Part shown: positions 51,801-59,193 of the stretch, in pieces | Position numbering within the stretch: the stretch's first letter is position 1 | Layout of the letters: every line of letters begins with the position of its first letter | NCBI GenBank assembly: GCA_029718625.1 | Contig: CM056379.1 | Coordinates: 56,971,487 to 57,035,486, forward strand | Direction of reading: 5' to 3' | Length of the DNA stretch: 64,000 bases | From: Synaphobranchus kaupii | Lineage: Eukaryota; Chordata; Actinopteri; Anguilliformes; Synaphobranchidae | Program-made: the position numbers and the translations under genes | Notes under the pieces: model-generated | Databases searched by the model: none | What the model was told of the DNA's origin: nothing | What the model saw: only the letters and a program-made list of their open reading frames with translations

Positions 51801-52142
51801 GCCTTTATTTGTGCCACAGTCTGAGCCTAATGAAAGGCATTTACGTGAAAAACAATAATCATGCAAGTGCAATTAAACCATAGGTCTGATTATGTTGTTT
51901 TATTTTTTAAATATTAATTAGTGGAATACCAATGAAATGTTACAAGCAAGGTCTTGGACTACACAGGGCAGTTACGTAATTTATTATATGCAAATAATAG
52001 AGTGCAAAGTATGGGCACCGTTTACATAGTCTTTAGTGTTCACCCTGCTTAATCCCACCATTCTTCTCTTGATCTGTTCTTTCTCCTCTTTGTTCTACTT
52101 CTCATTTCAATTATTTTTCTTTCCAGATCTGGTGGAGGATAA
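22913..52142 (+). CDS. adam11: adam11: ADAM-family pseudoprotease, 5'-partial, 22 coding exons plus an alternative last exon
   Basis: Seen: 22 exons with GT/AG borders and matching phases join into 659 residues. Order: prodomain remainder (1-109), furin motif RRSKR before Q110, metalloprotease-like domain (about 111-324), disintegrin (325-423), cysteine-rich region (424-565), EGF-like module (about 566-600), membrane helix (about 617-642), short basic tail. The zinc site is dead: the three His and the Glu of HExxHxxGxxH align with Q256, Q260, W266 and S257. Family knowledge: ADAM11, ADAM22 and ADAM23 are neuronal, non-catalytic and bind LGI proteins at synapses and axons. Assignment to ADAM11 rests on [71 protein letters not shown] and NIRRGR, which match mammalian ADAM11 better than ADAM22 or ADAM23. 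Human ADAM11 has about 769 residues, so roughly 110-130 N-terminal residues are absent. I found no exon for them in 1-22912. Confidence 0.93.
23220..23283 (+). CDS. adam11: adam11 exon 2 (prodomain)
   Basis: Completes the split Arg codon and encodes [20 protein letters not shown] followed by Q, the ADAM prodomain 'G.FSDGN..Y.IEP' motif. Acceptor cttacag, donor gtaaat. Ends in phase 0 (residues 28-49). Confidence 0.88.
23284..26046 (+). other. adam11: adam11 intron 2
   Basis: 2.8 kb without coding sequence. Contains CA (23680-23715) and CT (24345-24371) repeats and a G run (23307-23316). No mobile element recognised. Confidence 0.6.
26047..26107 (+). CDS. adam11: adam11 exon 3 (prodomain)
   Basis: Encodes [20 protein letters not shown] with one base left over (residues 50-70). 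It corresponds to the mammalian stretch with 'HLIYRTP'. Acceptor ctctttag, donor gtgtga. The CT-rich tract that follows, to about 26410, is intronic. Confidence 0.82.
26526..26647 (+). CDS. adam11: adam11 exon 4 (prodomain end with furin site)
   Basis: Residues 70-110. A Gly/Asp-rich, strongly acidic stretch ([17 protein letters not shown]) precedes RRSKRQ, a proprotein-convertase site at the prodomain boundary. Acceptor ctctttcag, donor gtgtga. I do not recall an acidic stretch here in mammalian ADAM11, which has a Pro/Arg-rich segment at this place. Confidence 0.85.
26981..27055 (+). CDS. adam11: adam11 exon 5 (start of metalloprotease-like domain)
   Basis: Residues 111-135: [20 protein letters not shown] then NDHEL, the first beta strand of the reprolysin fold. 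The C-rich polypyrimidine tract ends in tacag; donor gtgagt. Both ends are phase 0. Confidence 0.92.
27424..27495 (+). CDS. adam11: adam11 exon 6 (metalloprotease-like domain)
   Basis: Residues 136-159: [20 protein letters not shown] then MADA, the first helix of the domain. Acceptor ctgcag, donor gtgagg. Phase 0 at both ends. Confidence 0.92.
27565..27770 (-). mobile_element. SINE-like repeat in adam11 intron 6
   Basis: Reverse complement has a tRNA-like promoter region (gtagtggtt-like, then ggttgtgggtttgattccca) and a tail reading toward ttgctgtggataaaaactca. This layout is common among fish tRNA-derived SINEs. Confidence 0.6.
28060..28226 (+). CDS. adam11: adam11 exon 7 (metalloprotease-like domain)
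   Basis: Residues 160-215, beginning [18 protein letters not shown]. This is the strongest match to ADAM11 in the catalytic-like domain. Acceptor gattctag, donor gtaggt. Ends in phase 2 and joins exon 8 to make SGRTFQS. Confidence 0.93.
28411..28495 (+). CDS. adam11: adam11 exon 8 (metalloprotease-like domain)
   Basis: Residues 215-243, [20 protein letters not shown] then TRGGGVNE, the strand and Cys before the active-site helix. Acceptor ccctcag, donor gtgggg. Confidence 0.93.
28828..28918 (+). CDS. adam11: adam11 exon 9 (degenerate active-site helix)
   Basis: Residues 244-274. Where active ADAMs have HELGHNLGMxHD, this exon reads [12 protein letters not shown]. The zinc ligands are Gln, Gln and Trp and the catalytic Glu is Ser. 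Human ADAM11 carries an equivalent QTLGQNLGMMWN, so this is an ancestral loss and not local decay. Acceptor tgttacag, donor gtgtga. Confidence 0.94.
30135..30186 (+). CDS. adam11: adam11 exon 10 (metalloprotease-like domain)
   Basis: Residues 274-291: [18 protein letters not shown]. The cysteines and the Met-turn-like CIMED are conserved in ADAM11/22/23. Acceptor gaccgacag, donor gtaagt. Confidence 0.93.
30285..30605 (+). repeat. Minisatellite, about 29-bp unit (58-bp dimer), in adam11 intron 10
   Basis: Repeats of 'aataaagattccctcttcag' alternating with 'aaatctttacc' and 'ataaatatttgtc' linkers, about ten imperfect copies. Confidence 0.8.
30742..31230. mobile_element. Inverted-repeat MITE in adam11 intron 10
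   Basis: Arms of about 110 bp (30742-30865 and 31122-31230) share gaaggctcc, cgtctcttgccaaatctcaa, gtttcggtc and agaccttcatct as reverse complements. The outer ends are TATA-rich. No ORF; class unclear. Confidence 0.7.
31369..31468 (+). CDS. adam11: adam11 exon 11 (end of metalloprotease-like domain)
   Basis: Residues 291-324: [20 protein letters not shown] followed by [13 protein letters not shown]. Matches mammalian 'GFYLPRKFSRCSIDEY'. Acceptor ctgccag, donor gtaata. Confidence 0.94.
31717..31788 (+). CDS. adam11: adam11 exon 12 (disintegrin start)
   Basis: Residues 325-348: [20 protein letters not shown] then GSQV, the signature start of the ADAM disintegrin domain. Acceptor cttcctcag, donor gtgagt. 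Confidence 0.95.
32029..32121 (+). CDS. adam11: adam11 exon 13 (disintegrin)
   Basis: Residues 349-379: [20 protein letters not shown] then [11 protein letters not shown]. The [12 protein letters not shown] block separates ADAM11 from ADAM23 (KKCSLSNGAHCS). Acceptor cccttcag, donor gtgagg. Confidence 0.95.
33019..33099 (+). CDS. adam11: adam11 exon 14 (disintegrin loop)
   Basis: Residues 380-406: [20 protein letters not shown] then CTGDSSQ. The disintegrin loop has no RGD. Acceptor tttgatag, donor gtatgg. Confidence 0.95.
33242..33292 (+). CDS. adam11: adam11 exon 15 (end of disintegrin)
   Basis: A 17-codon exon, [17 protein letters not shown] (residues 407-423). Acceptor tattgcag, donor gtaatg. 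A GT microsatellite lies about 50 bases into the following intron. Confidence 0.94.
33467..33530 (+). CDS. adam11: adam11 exon 16 (cysteine-rich domain)
   Basis: Residues 424-445: [20 protein letters not shown] then H plus one base. Acceptor tgtctcag, donor gtaagt. Confidence 0.95.
33817..33922 (+). CDS. adam11: adam11 exon 17 (cysteine-rich domain)
   Basis: Residues 445-480: [20 protein letters not shown] then [15 protein letters not shown]. '[11 protein letters not shown]' is shared with ADAM23, whereas mammalian ADAM11 has 'NVEGTERGSCG'; the rest follows ADAM11. Acceptor cctccag, donor gtatgt. Confidence 0.94.
34035..34154 (+). CDS. adam11: adam11 exon 18 (cysteine-rich domain)
   Basis: Residues 480-520: [20 protein letters not shown] then [19 protein letters not shown]. 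Contains a potential N-glycosylation site (NMT). Acceptor cattcag, donor gtgagc. Confidence 0.94.
34432..34600 (+). CDS. adam11: adam11 exon 19 (cysteine-rich to EGF-like)
   Basis: Residues 520-576: [40 protein letters not shown], then [16 protein letters not shown], which opens the EGF-like module. Acceptor tttccag, donor gtgagg. Confidence 0.94.
34715..35075 (-). repeat. Dispersed repeat, copy 2, in adam11 intron 19
   Basis: Reverse-complement relative of 1315-1660, sharing tacctatacagcgccaag-like, aaataaccacaatgaccac and ataaagccccaaacttgggt blocks. It ends beside the LINE tail at 35137. Confidence 0.6.
35137..35645 (-). pseudogene. L2/Maui-like LINE 3' fragment in adam11 intron 19
   Basis: On the minus strand: [18 protein letters not shown], then after an interruption [36 protein letters not shown] and [12 protein letters not shown], the usual C-terminus of fish L2/Rex-type reverse transcriptases. 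It ends in a tttattgtccagcaaaggcc tail with AATAG repeats. Lines 35455-35530 hold an inverted pair (gaatatactgcagcatattt / aaatatactgcagt) that splits the frame. Confidence 0.75.
36220..36822 (-). mobile_element. TTAA-bounded DNA element (copy B) in adam11 intron 19
   Basis: Reverse-complement relative of 11387-12330 and ends at TTAA (36819-36822) next to cccctt. It lacks the LTR found in copy A and so shows the unoccupied site. It lies less than 200 bases upstream of exon 20. Confidence 0.7.
36994..37105 (+). CDS. adam11: adam11 exon 20 (EGF-like module and stalk)
   Basis: Residues 577-614: [20 protein letters not shown] closes the EGF-like module, followed by a Pro-rich juxtamembrane stalk ([17 protein letters not shown]). 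The acceptor is the end of a CT-repeat tract (ctctctgttag); donor gtttgt. The next intron is 10.3 kb. Confidence 0.93.
37106..39240 (+). other. adam11: adam11 intron 20, first part
   Basis: CT tract at 37139-37190, then AT-rich sequence with no recognised element. At 38536-38625 a short stretch (acagtagaacctctaccatt, ggcaccctctggga) resembles a pogo/Tigger-type end, but I could not find a second end. Confidence 0.4.
39250..41080 (-). pseudogene. Decayed LINE (endonuclease + reverse transcriptase), split by a hAT MITE
   Basis: Minus-strand frames, broken many times: [14 protein letters not shown] at about 41020-41060 (endonuclease GDFN motif); KAFASIQ at about 39660; GVRQG, a stop, [20 protein letters not shown], a stop, [16 protein letters not shown] at about 39380-39500, where the catalytic YADD has become YSED. 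The family is different from that at 5010-8114. The hAT MITE at 39910-40305 lies inside it. Confidence 0.7.
39910..40305. mobile_element. Palindromic hAT MITE with perfect 8-bp target duplication
   Basis: AATATTTC at 39902-39909 and 40306-40313. Ends GGTCACAGTGTAAACAAAGT and the inverted ...CTTTGTTTAAAGTGTGACC. The whole 396-bp element is close to a palindrome, rich in gtgacataa/ttatgtcac motifs. Confidence 0.92.
41265..41700. repeat. Fold-back of a Tc1-derived core, about 190-bp arms
   Basis: Arms 41265-41452 and 41490-41665 are reverse complements (tgaggtatcaaac, tctggcagc, agtgatccatcc) around a short loop. The right arm continues into a sequence also found at 50780-51090 and, reversed, 54950-55120. 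Confidence 0.8.
41735..42056 (+). mobile_element. Tc1-like element 3' end fragment
   Basis: Carries the 3' part of a common fish Tc1 family: tcccaacttttttggaacgt, gttgtaggcatcaatttcgg, and the terminal attgtcccaacttttctgga-type end near 42055. No usable ORF. Confidence 0.7.
42219..42475 (+). repeat. 51-bp minisatellite, five units, in adam11 intron 20
   Basis: gcagggctgatctctgattg recurs every 51 bases (about 42251, 42302, 42353, 42404, then a decayed unit). 51 is a multiple of three, so the minus strand stays open (42063-42557) and reads a 17-residue repeat, [18 protein letters not shown] regard that ORF as a by-product. Confidence 0.85.
43070..43600 (-). pseudogene. Tc1-like transposase fragment, decayed
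   Basis: Minus strand holds the stretch typical of fish Tc1 elements around 'tttcaatggggttaaggtca' (NPIE region of the transposase) and 'cattgtcgtcctggaatatg' (the QDDN region). Many frame breaks; the element ends are unclear. Confidence 0.65.
43620..47380 (+). other. adam11: adam11 intron 20, last part: nothing recognised
   Basis: Unique AT-rich sequence with CT/CA (45823-45862) and ATT (46433-46462) tracts, and a short direct duplication of tattttccctggcagttttt at 45567-45612. A tRNA/SINE-like scrap lies near 46050-46150. No exon-like ORF. Confidence 0.45.
47383..47473 (+). CDS. adam11: adam11 exon 21 (transmembrane helix)
   Basis: Residues 614-644: [20 protein letters not shown] then [11 protein letters not shown]. 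One hydrophobic helix with GxxxG-like small-residue spacing, nearly identical to mammalian ADAM11. Acceptor tttacgcag, donor gtaaga. Confidence 0.95.
49255..49303 (+). CDS. adam11: adam11 exon 22, read-through form (tail ends YDPAQQAMM)
   Basis: After acceptor ggataaag, the exon encodes [15 protein letters not shown] and stops at TGA 49301-49303. An internal donor, AAG|gtacga at 49272/49273, can instead end it as an 18-base microexon that joins the exon at 52127. The YDPAQQ ending resembles the FDPTQQ ending of mammalian ADAM23, which argues against a random read-through. Which form dominates cannot be told from DNA. Confidence 0.8.
49322..50292 (+). repeat. C-rich VNTR, about 18 copies, just 3' of the adam11 read-through stop
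   Basis: A conserved block of about 43 bases (aatcacataccatgatccca, ctccagaatccatgttaaat) alternates with pure C runs from 6 to about 24 long. One unit has aatcaaatac in place of aatcacatac. It lies in the intron 49273-52126, or in the 3' UTR if the donor at 49273 is not used. The minus strand has 18 separate long G runs. Confidence 0.95.
50567..51298. mobile_element. Tc1-type MITE with long terminal inverted repeats
   Basis: TA-flanked ends CAGTGCCCTCCACTATTATT and the inverted ...AATAGTGGAGGGTACTG. Arms of about 200 bp (taaatttactt, cctcatcaagaaataatt, ttaacaaaacca). The centre (50780-51090) is the Tc1-derived core also present at 41490-41750 and 54950-55120. Confidence 0.85.
52127..52142 (+). 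CDS. adam11: adam11 alternative last coding exon (tail ends RSGGG)
   Basis: Acceptor ctttccag with a long pyrimidine tract. Joined to the donor at 49273 in the right phase it encodes RSGGG then TAA (52140-52142), giving NIRRGRSGGG. Human ADAM11 ends NIRRGRSGGA, so this is very likely the classical ADAM11 terminus. Only 13 coding bases plus the stop lie here; the remainder is 3' UTR. Confidence 0.82.
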
Positions 52143-55100
52143 GATATCTATCTGCTGCACTGTCTTCCTTGCACTGTGTCCTTTCACTTAGAAGAAGAGA
52201 AGTCTTCCACTCCTTACTGAACTACAACTCCCTCAGTTCTTTTCATTATTTTCTCTCCTCCTCTCTCAAATATTCTGTCTTTTCTTACAAAATGTGTCTC
52301 TGGCCTTCAGCGGACTCCCTAACATGCATTCCAGCCACAAATGACTGCCAGTTGATCCACACAGGTGGTGGCTGCTGCTCTAATGTTCAGGGCATAACAT
52401 TTTTTACTCTGCCAGCGGCCTTCAAATGGTGACAGGGTCCCAGAGCGACAGTGTCCCAAGGCCTTGGTTTTTTCCCCCTGTTTTTACTCTGGATGGTCAT
52501 TCATGAATGTTAAGTGGACACAAGGGATAATTATCTCACAAACTGTATTGACCAAACAACTCAGAATGCAGGTATCACCCTATTTTAGCTCTTTTGAAAT
52601 ACCGGTATAGACTGACTTACTCATTTAATCACCTACTCAGCGGAGCATTATTAAGCTGCCAGTTTTGATGTATTAAAATTGAAAAGTGGCCATCATGGTT
52701 TTTATCAATGATGGAGTAGGAAGACCCAGTTGGTCAGCAAAGAAATGACCGATATAGAAGCTCTTGCCTTATTTCAATCAAATTCCTGTCAGACATCTTC
52801 ACTGATGCACTGAGCCACTCACTCGTGGCTGTGGATAAGGTTTTTTAAAATCTTTTGCACTCATAGTGTTGGTATTTACTTTTTGAAAAGGAATTAAAAT
52901 GAATTCTGGTGAACCTGGAGGTGCTCCAAAAGTTCTTACGTAGGCAGGTTATGTATGATGAAGCTGATCAGATATTCGGAAAACGGCTCTGTAGACTTGT
53001 CTCTGTGCAAATAAGACACTTATTGCTGATTGAATGTCCGTAGAACTAAAGTCCATAGAGCAGTCCCTGAGTAGCCCGTGCTGTGGGACCTCGCTTCTCT
53101 GATAAATCAAAATGGAAGCCATTTCATCAGTTATTCTTATAGAGGGCAATATGTACAAGCTTTGTCCCTATATATTCCGCTAATAGCTACATTCCTTTAC
53201 AGTTTGCCCTGTTTCTCTCAGATGTTTTAAAGCGAAGCTGAGAAGGGCATTATATCTGTAGGCTGTTTCCAAAGAAGGATACACGTGAAGGAAGGAACCG
53301 TCAGTAGGCTACCCCTAGTTGTTCTGACAGTGCGGCTCCCGTGATGTTCCAGTGTGGCTATGAGTGACAGGTGAAAATAAGACCCTCTTCTGTGTACTTT
53401 AATCCTAGGCGTATCTACTAACATTCCACAACTAGTGTAACAAATTATTTCTATATGCATATTGTAGATTTACTCTGGCTTTTTAAAGATTATTCTTCTG
53501 TCACGTCACCTACAGCATCATAGCAGTTTTATAATCCAGTATGACATGCATAAATGTGTGAAGGTGTGTTTGCGCTCGTGGATGCGTGTATGCATGTGTG
53601 CGTCTGTGTGTATATACATTGATATACGCACATAGATAGATAGCTAGATAGATATACAATTACACATATTAATATATTAAATGAGTAATATTTATTATAT
53701 AATCTGTTAATGGTAGGAGTATGCATACATGTATGTGAAATATGTGTGCATTTGTATATAGTGTATATAAGGGCAGCCCAAGTGTTTTTAGAAGACTACA
53801 GCTGAGGAGTGGTCAGTCTTGCAAGCACAAGTGTGTGAGTGAATATTTGCATCCTTAAACCTCTGTGCTCCCTGCACTGAAGTGATGCATGCAGTTTTTC
53901 AAACTGTTGCCAGATTTAGTGGTGTTTCAGGATGGCCTGTATTTAATTTTGTATGTTTATTCTCGCACTTGACATATTACAATTTCATAACATTTAACTA
54001 TTTAGACCGAAATAATACAGTTGCAGAATATGTTACAGTATTCACAATTTCACGTGGAAGATGCTAAATTTAATGTTGCTGAATGCAACTGTCAGTTACG
54101 TTTGGAGAGTGTCCTGAGTATAAAAGAGGATCGTTTCACATGTATACATGTTAACAATGGTGAATCCTGGGAGTGCCTTGCACACATACTTTATTTCTAT
54201 ACAAGTGATGGACAAACTGATTACCCACGTGTGAGTTGTGCAAAAAGGATTCACATAAGAGTGATGGGGTGAAATTATCTGCTGTGGACATTGCTGTTGT
54301 ACTGAATTTAGCATTCACTTGCATATACTAGACATTAATAACCGTTAAATGGTGCAAGTCACAAGGATTGTTGCACACTCCCTGCTATCGTAATGTGCCC
54401 GCCACTGTGGCCTCCATCTGTCCATGCTGTTATAGTTTACTGAAAAGAAATTCTCTGTAAGTATTGCATCGTAGGCTTACATACCCAAGGATCAGGGTAT
54501 GCATGTAGTCAGGTCCTGATCTGCTAGCACAGCACCTATGAGTTACAAGCGCTGGCCAAGACCTGTTTTAGAAAAGTCCATGATATTGTGGGCTTGTCAG
54601 AGTAAATGTGGGCATCATGGAATTCTTGAATGTGAAGTAAACTTTTAAACGGCAAGATTCAACATTTGATTATACAAATCACTCCAAAAGTGTTAGGACA
54701 GTGACACATTTTTTGTTGTTTTGGCTCTGTACTCCAGCATTGGATTTGAAATGGAACAGTGATGAGCTATGAGGTTAAAGTGCAGACTTTCAGCTTTAAT
54801 TTGAAGGTTTTTACATCCATATTGGGTGAACCGTGTAGCAATTGTCGCCATTTTTACACATAGTCCCCCCTATTTTAGGGCACCAAAAGTAATTGGACAA
54901 ATTAACATAAATTTAAACAAAGTCATCATTTTTAATATTTGGTTGAATATCCTTTTGCATGCAATGACTTCCTGATGTCTGTGACCCAACAACATCAAAA
55001 TACTCTTGATACCTTATTTTCAGGTACTCCTACAAGCGATACTATAACCTCTCTGCAGTTGAATGGATCTCTATGTGAATTGTGGGGTGTGACTAGATTA

Positions 55101-57176
55101 AGCTGTAAATTACACAAATAGTCACTGTTCCATTTCAAATCCAATGTGCTGGAGTACTGAGCCAAAACAACTAAAAATGTGTCGCTGTCCTAACACTTTT
55201 GGAGTGCACTGTATATACGATATGGTGTTTGTTACTGGTCCAACTGTTCTATCAGTACTTAGACACCCAGCTGTGTTCTTGGTCACATGGTGTGGCTATT
55301 TCATACAATGTGCTCAGATCATTTAAAAGTGAAATTCTATTCCTGTTCTTAACATATAATGAATGTTCATAAGGACCTTTTGGCTTTGAAGGGAAGTGTT
55401 AACGATTTGCTCATTGAGAGAATAGAAACCTTGCCTGCTAGCCAGACCTGGGCCAGGCATAACATTTACGAAACATATTCAAGGTTGGAACTGCTCTTTT
55501 ACTGGATAATAGGTGCCAGTTAACGTAGTGAAGTATCAAAATGATTGCTTACAGAAACGTCAAAACTGTCAGGGTCACATGTGCAGTTTCAGCCTGTTCA
55601 CTACAGCATGGCTGGACTAGGGTCTTCTACACTGCATTTATTTCTGACTTCTGTCTGCATTATCTGTGTGCCTTCTGATTCCCTGCTTTGGCCTAATCAT
55701 ACACTCAAGAGGTTATCAGTGAATGCAGTGATTTTATTGTACGAAAAGGGCCAATTCTGGTGAATCCCCTTTGGTAAGATATGTATAGTAGGTCATATAG
55801 TAGAGCAAGGAGAACCCATATGCAAGTTTTGTGGCACATTTTTCTATGTGTACCCTGTGCTGTACTCATAGCAAACAACAAAAGCACTCTAAATGCAACA
55901 AAGCAATCAATTGAAATTTTGACAATATACATTTTGAAGCCTGTCATTTTGGAAAATAATGAAATATCAGTAGCATGCTGCCAGACCATGTCCATCTGTA
56001 TTAAACTTCAACCCTAGTGGTGAACATTTAAAAAAACATAACAGATTTCACAAATTTAACCCTCGCCTCTCGAACCCAGATTACACCTGCAGGTGTGGTG
56101 GCATCACATTTTCCTAATTGAATTCCATTGCTGTAGATTTTTCTGGCAATGTAAACTAGTTACCTCAAACATCTTGCACAGTTGCCCTGGTTCTCAAGCC
56201 ACTACTTGCACTTGTCTTATGAAGATGATGAAAATAGAGAGCCATTCTATTCTGTAATTGTGTATTCTGTAATTGTACCATTCTTGATTACAAGTACGGA
56301 CTAGAAGGTGGAATTTTGAGACATGGGCTCTCAAATGCATGCAAATGTAGTCTAGAGTCAAAGGGGAGAAGATCATTTGCCCAAAGACTGAGTTATGTTG
56401 TGGCCTGCATATTCACAGAATGGATCCCGAGTCCAGTAGCAGGCGATACTGCCATTGTCTGCACTAAATTTAAAAGTGTTGCAGATTAAACACAAACCAA
56501 GGTTACTATGACTCATAGCAGGGATGTTATGTAAATGTCTGTATGTTTCTGCTTTTCAACTTTGTCAAAATACTTGGTGTTGCAAAATAGCAACACTTTA
56601 AAAGGAGCACAAAATAGGCTTTTGTACAAGTGACCTGAGTGATTACTGTATATATACACATCTTTGTATATATACACTTATAAAAGATATTTATAATGTA
56701 CAGTAAGTAGTGTTATGCACAAACTCTGTATGCACATATTACATATATGGAGCTGAGTATGATCTTTTAATCTGTCAGATAATGTATCTATCTATCTATC
56801 TATCTATCTGTTCATATCCATCATACTCAACTCACATACAACTTAACATTGTATATTTGTTGATAGCGCTCAACCTCCTGGTCAACTATACCCAGGGGCT
56901 TAATGTATATATAAGATGCGCTGTGAACATTAGGTATTTGTTGCTGGTTGACTGTTTGGGTGAAAGGGTGGACAAAGTCTGTATTTCCTTCTTTTAAATG
57001 TAATGAAGGCATTATTTCACTGATGTATGGTTCAATTAATTTGCCTGTTTTGTCAGCTGAGGATTGTGAGATGTCTTTCCCAAGCAGTCAACCTCATATT
57101 TTTAAATCTTTTTAACTAAAGGACAGTTGACACTGCTGCAATTCAACTGAATTGATACTTAAAAAGAGAAAATAAA
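52143..57176 (+). other. Probable adam11 3' UTR and/or 3' flank
   Basis: No long ORF and no exon-like sequence. One Tc1-type MITE (54686-55212) and a GATA/TATC microsatellite or two interrupt otherwise unique AT-rich sequence. Possible polyadenylation signals are ATTAAA at 52672 and AATAAA at 57171-57176, the latter followed by a T/G-rich stretch. The true cleavage site is not decidable here; a 5 kb 3' UTR would be long but not unusual for a neuronal gene. Confidence 0.4.
54686..55212. mobile_element. Tc1-type MITE in the adam11 3' region
   Basis: Ends CACTCCAAAAGTGTTAGGAC and the inverted gtcctaacacttttggagtg, next to cactgtata. Its inner part (54950-55120) is the same Tc1-derived core, in reverse, as at 50780-51090. 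If the 3' UTR reaches 57.2 kb the element would be transcribed with adam11. Confidence 0.85.
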
Positions 57177-58277
57177 ATCAAAAAGCAAAATTGAATGTCT
57201 TTGTCCTTTATTATTATTGTGGCATGATATACATGTCATGAAGAACATGCATCACATTTGACTTAATTTTTTGAACAGATTAATTTTTTAAATGTATGAA
57301 GAATTATTTCATCATTTATTGATGCTGGAATTAACCTTTATTAATATTTTGATTTACCCTCTCAGTGTAATGCCCGTCTGACAATTAAAAAGTTTTATTG
57401 CTATAATTTAATATATCAAGCTATATAATGTAGCATGAAATTGATTTGAATTTGAAATTGATACATTTTTTATATTTATACCATGGCTTGGCTAAATACT
57501 CGATTCTGATTGGCTGGAGGGTGGGCATTTATTTCGTTAAACCGCCCGGCAATGAAGTAGCGCCGGTGTCGGTCAACGATCTGCTCGGCTCAACGATCTG
57601 CTCGGGGTCCTTGCGTATGTCGTCGGATAATGACGTGTCGTATTTTGATTGCTGTAGACTTGTGATCAGGCACTGGAAGCAGAGCCATTCACTCCATACA
57701 TACAGATCTCTTTCTACGGCTCTGTTTGGAAGTAGGCTACGCTACATTCCTAATTCTCTCTTTACTTCACAAATATTAGCCTATATTTTGGTTGCTATTT
57801 TTTTTTTCATGAACTCTCGAAAGAAACGGAGCTGTAGCCTACACATGAACAATTTCGTCATAATTAGCTATAGCTAGCTAACGATTTCAGGGTCGTTATG
57901 TAAATTGCAATGCAATTTGCTCGGTAACAGCTAGCTAGCTAGGTAACATTCGCTAACATTAAATGACAGTACTAACGTAATATCTATATTCGCCAGATAA
58001 TAATGGCGTTAGTCGTAGATATAGTTATTCCGAAGCACGAAGCATTATTTAATATTCGTATTAGAATTTATTCCCATATGCTATAACTGACTTGCTAGCT
58101 AGCTGGATATCAACCCACTTACTAGCTAGCGTCGCACTAGTTATCGTTAGTTAACTTAGCTATAACACTAACATCACTTGTGTTTAATGCTAGCTCATGT
58201 TAATATTTGGTATTGATGCATTATATTTTCTGGTTTTCCATTTGTGACACTAGGGACATAACGTTACGTGTGTAGCC

Positions 58278-58880
58278 CTAGCCATGGTCCCTCTTGTTGG
58301 GGAGCATCCCAACTAGTGCACGGATTGCCCGTCGGGATAAGCGGAAGTCTGGCTGGAGATCCTGGTCGTCATCAAAATATTTGGCAAGGGTGGGGACATT
58401 GACAATGATCCTGCCATAGGTTGCAAGGCTCTGTCCCTAGAGACAAATTTCCCAAGTTAATAAATATACTCTGCCTAACTTCAGTGCGTCTGTCTATTTG
58501 TGTAGTATTGACACCTAGTGATTCAGATTGGAAACTTAAACGAGGAAAACTACATTAGGAGTTTGTAAATGAATACAGTGCTACAATGTGAATGAACAGC
58601 ACAATATGATGAAAAATTATTTTTTTCATATACATTTAAGTTTAATGATATGTAATGTTAACCAGTGTAGCTAGCTAGTCGGCTGTATAAGACAACCTAC
58701 GTCGGTGCTGACAAGCGCAATTGTTCTACGAAGAGAAGCCCTCCTCTTCACCCCAGCTCTCCGGATGGCTTGCTTTCGTCGGATGCCGTTTTCAATAATG
58801 ATCCGCCGTCTTATTCTGGCAGCAGCCCGTCTTTTCTCCATTTCAATGGAAAACCACCCCAGAAGGAACAGCATCGCCAC
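58278..58880 (-). pseudogene. PIF/Harbinger transposase, first two exons, broken
   Basis: Minus strand. Exon 1 at 58701-58880 is Arg-rich (MAMLFLLGWFSIEMEKRRAA, IRRRIIIENGIRRKQAIRR), like the N-terminus of Harbinger nucleases. Donor gtaggt; acceptor tctctag at 58437. Exon 2 at 58278-58436 reads KYFDDDQDLQPDFRLSRRAI and LVGMLPNKRDHG, the typical 'DD.DF...FRLSR' region. A TAG at 58278-58280 sits where DHGW is expected (TGG to TAG). The catalytic part is not found downstream. Intron 58437-58700 keeps GT/AG ends. Confidence 0.78.
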
Positions 58881-59193
58881 AAATATGGCTCCATTTCTAC
58901 TAACTGCGTAGCCAGTTGTTCACGCTTTGGTAAACAGCGCGGAAATAATCAAAACACAGACGATTGCTTACAATGCAAAGACAATTTATTTTTGTCATTT
59001 ACACCTAATGCATGAATTGTCATTCAATGGAAAACTCGCGCACTGCAATAGACGGACATTTGAGTTCTGAAAATGCGCTTCAGATGTCATTACAATAGCT
59101 ACAGCTCTCTAGGCCTACAGCCTGTAAGTAAATAGAAAAAGTTCAAAACCTTGTTAAGTAAATATTGCATTTATTGTTTTTAACAGCCTAGGC

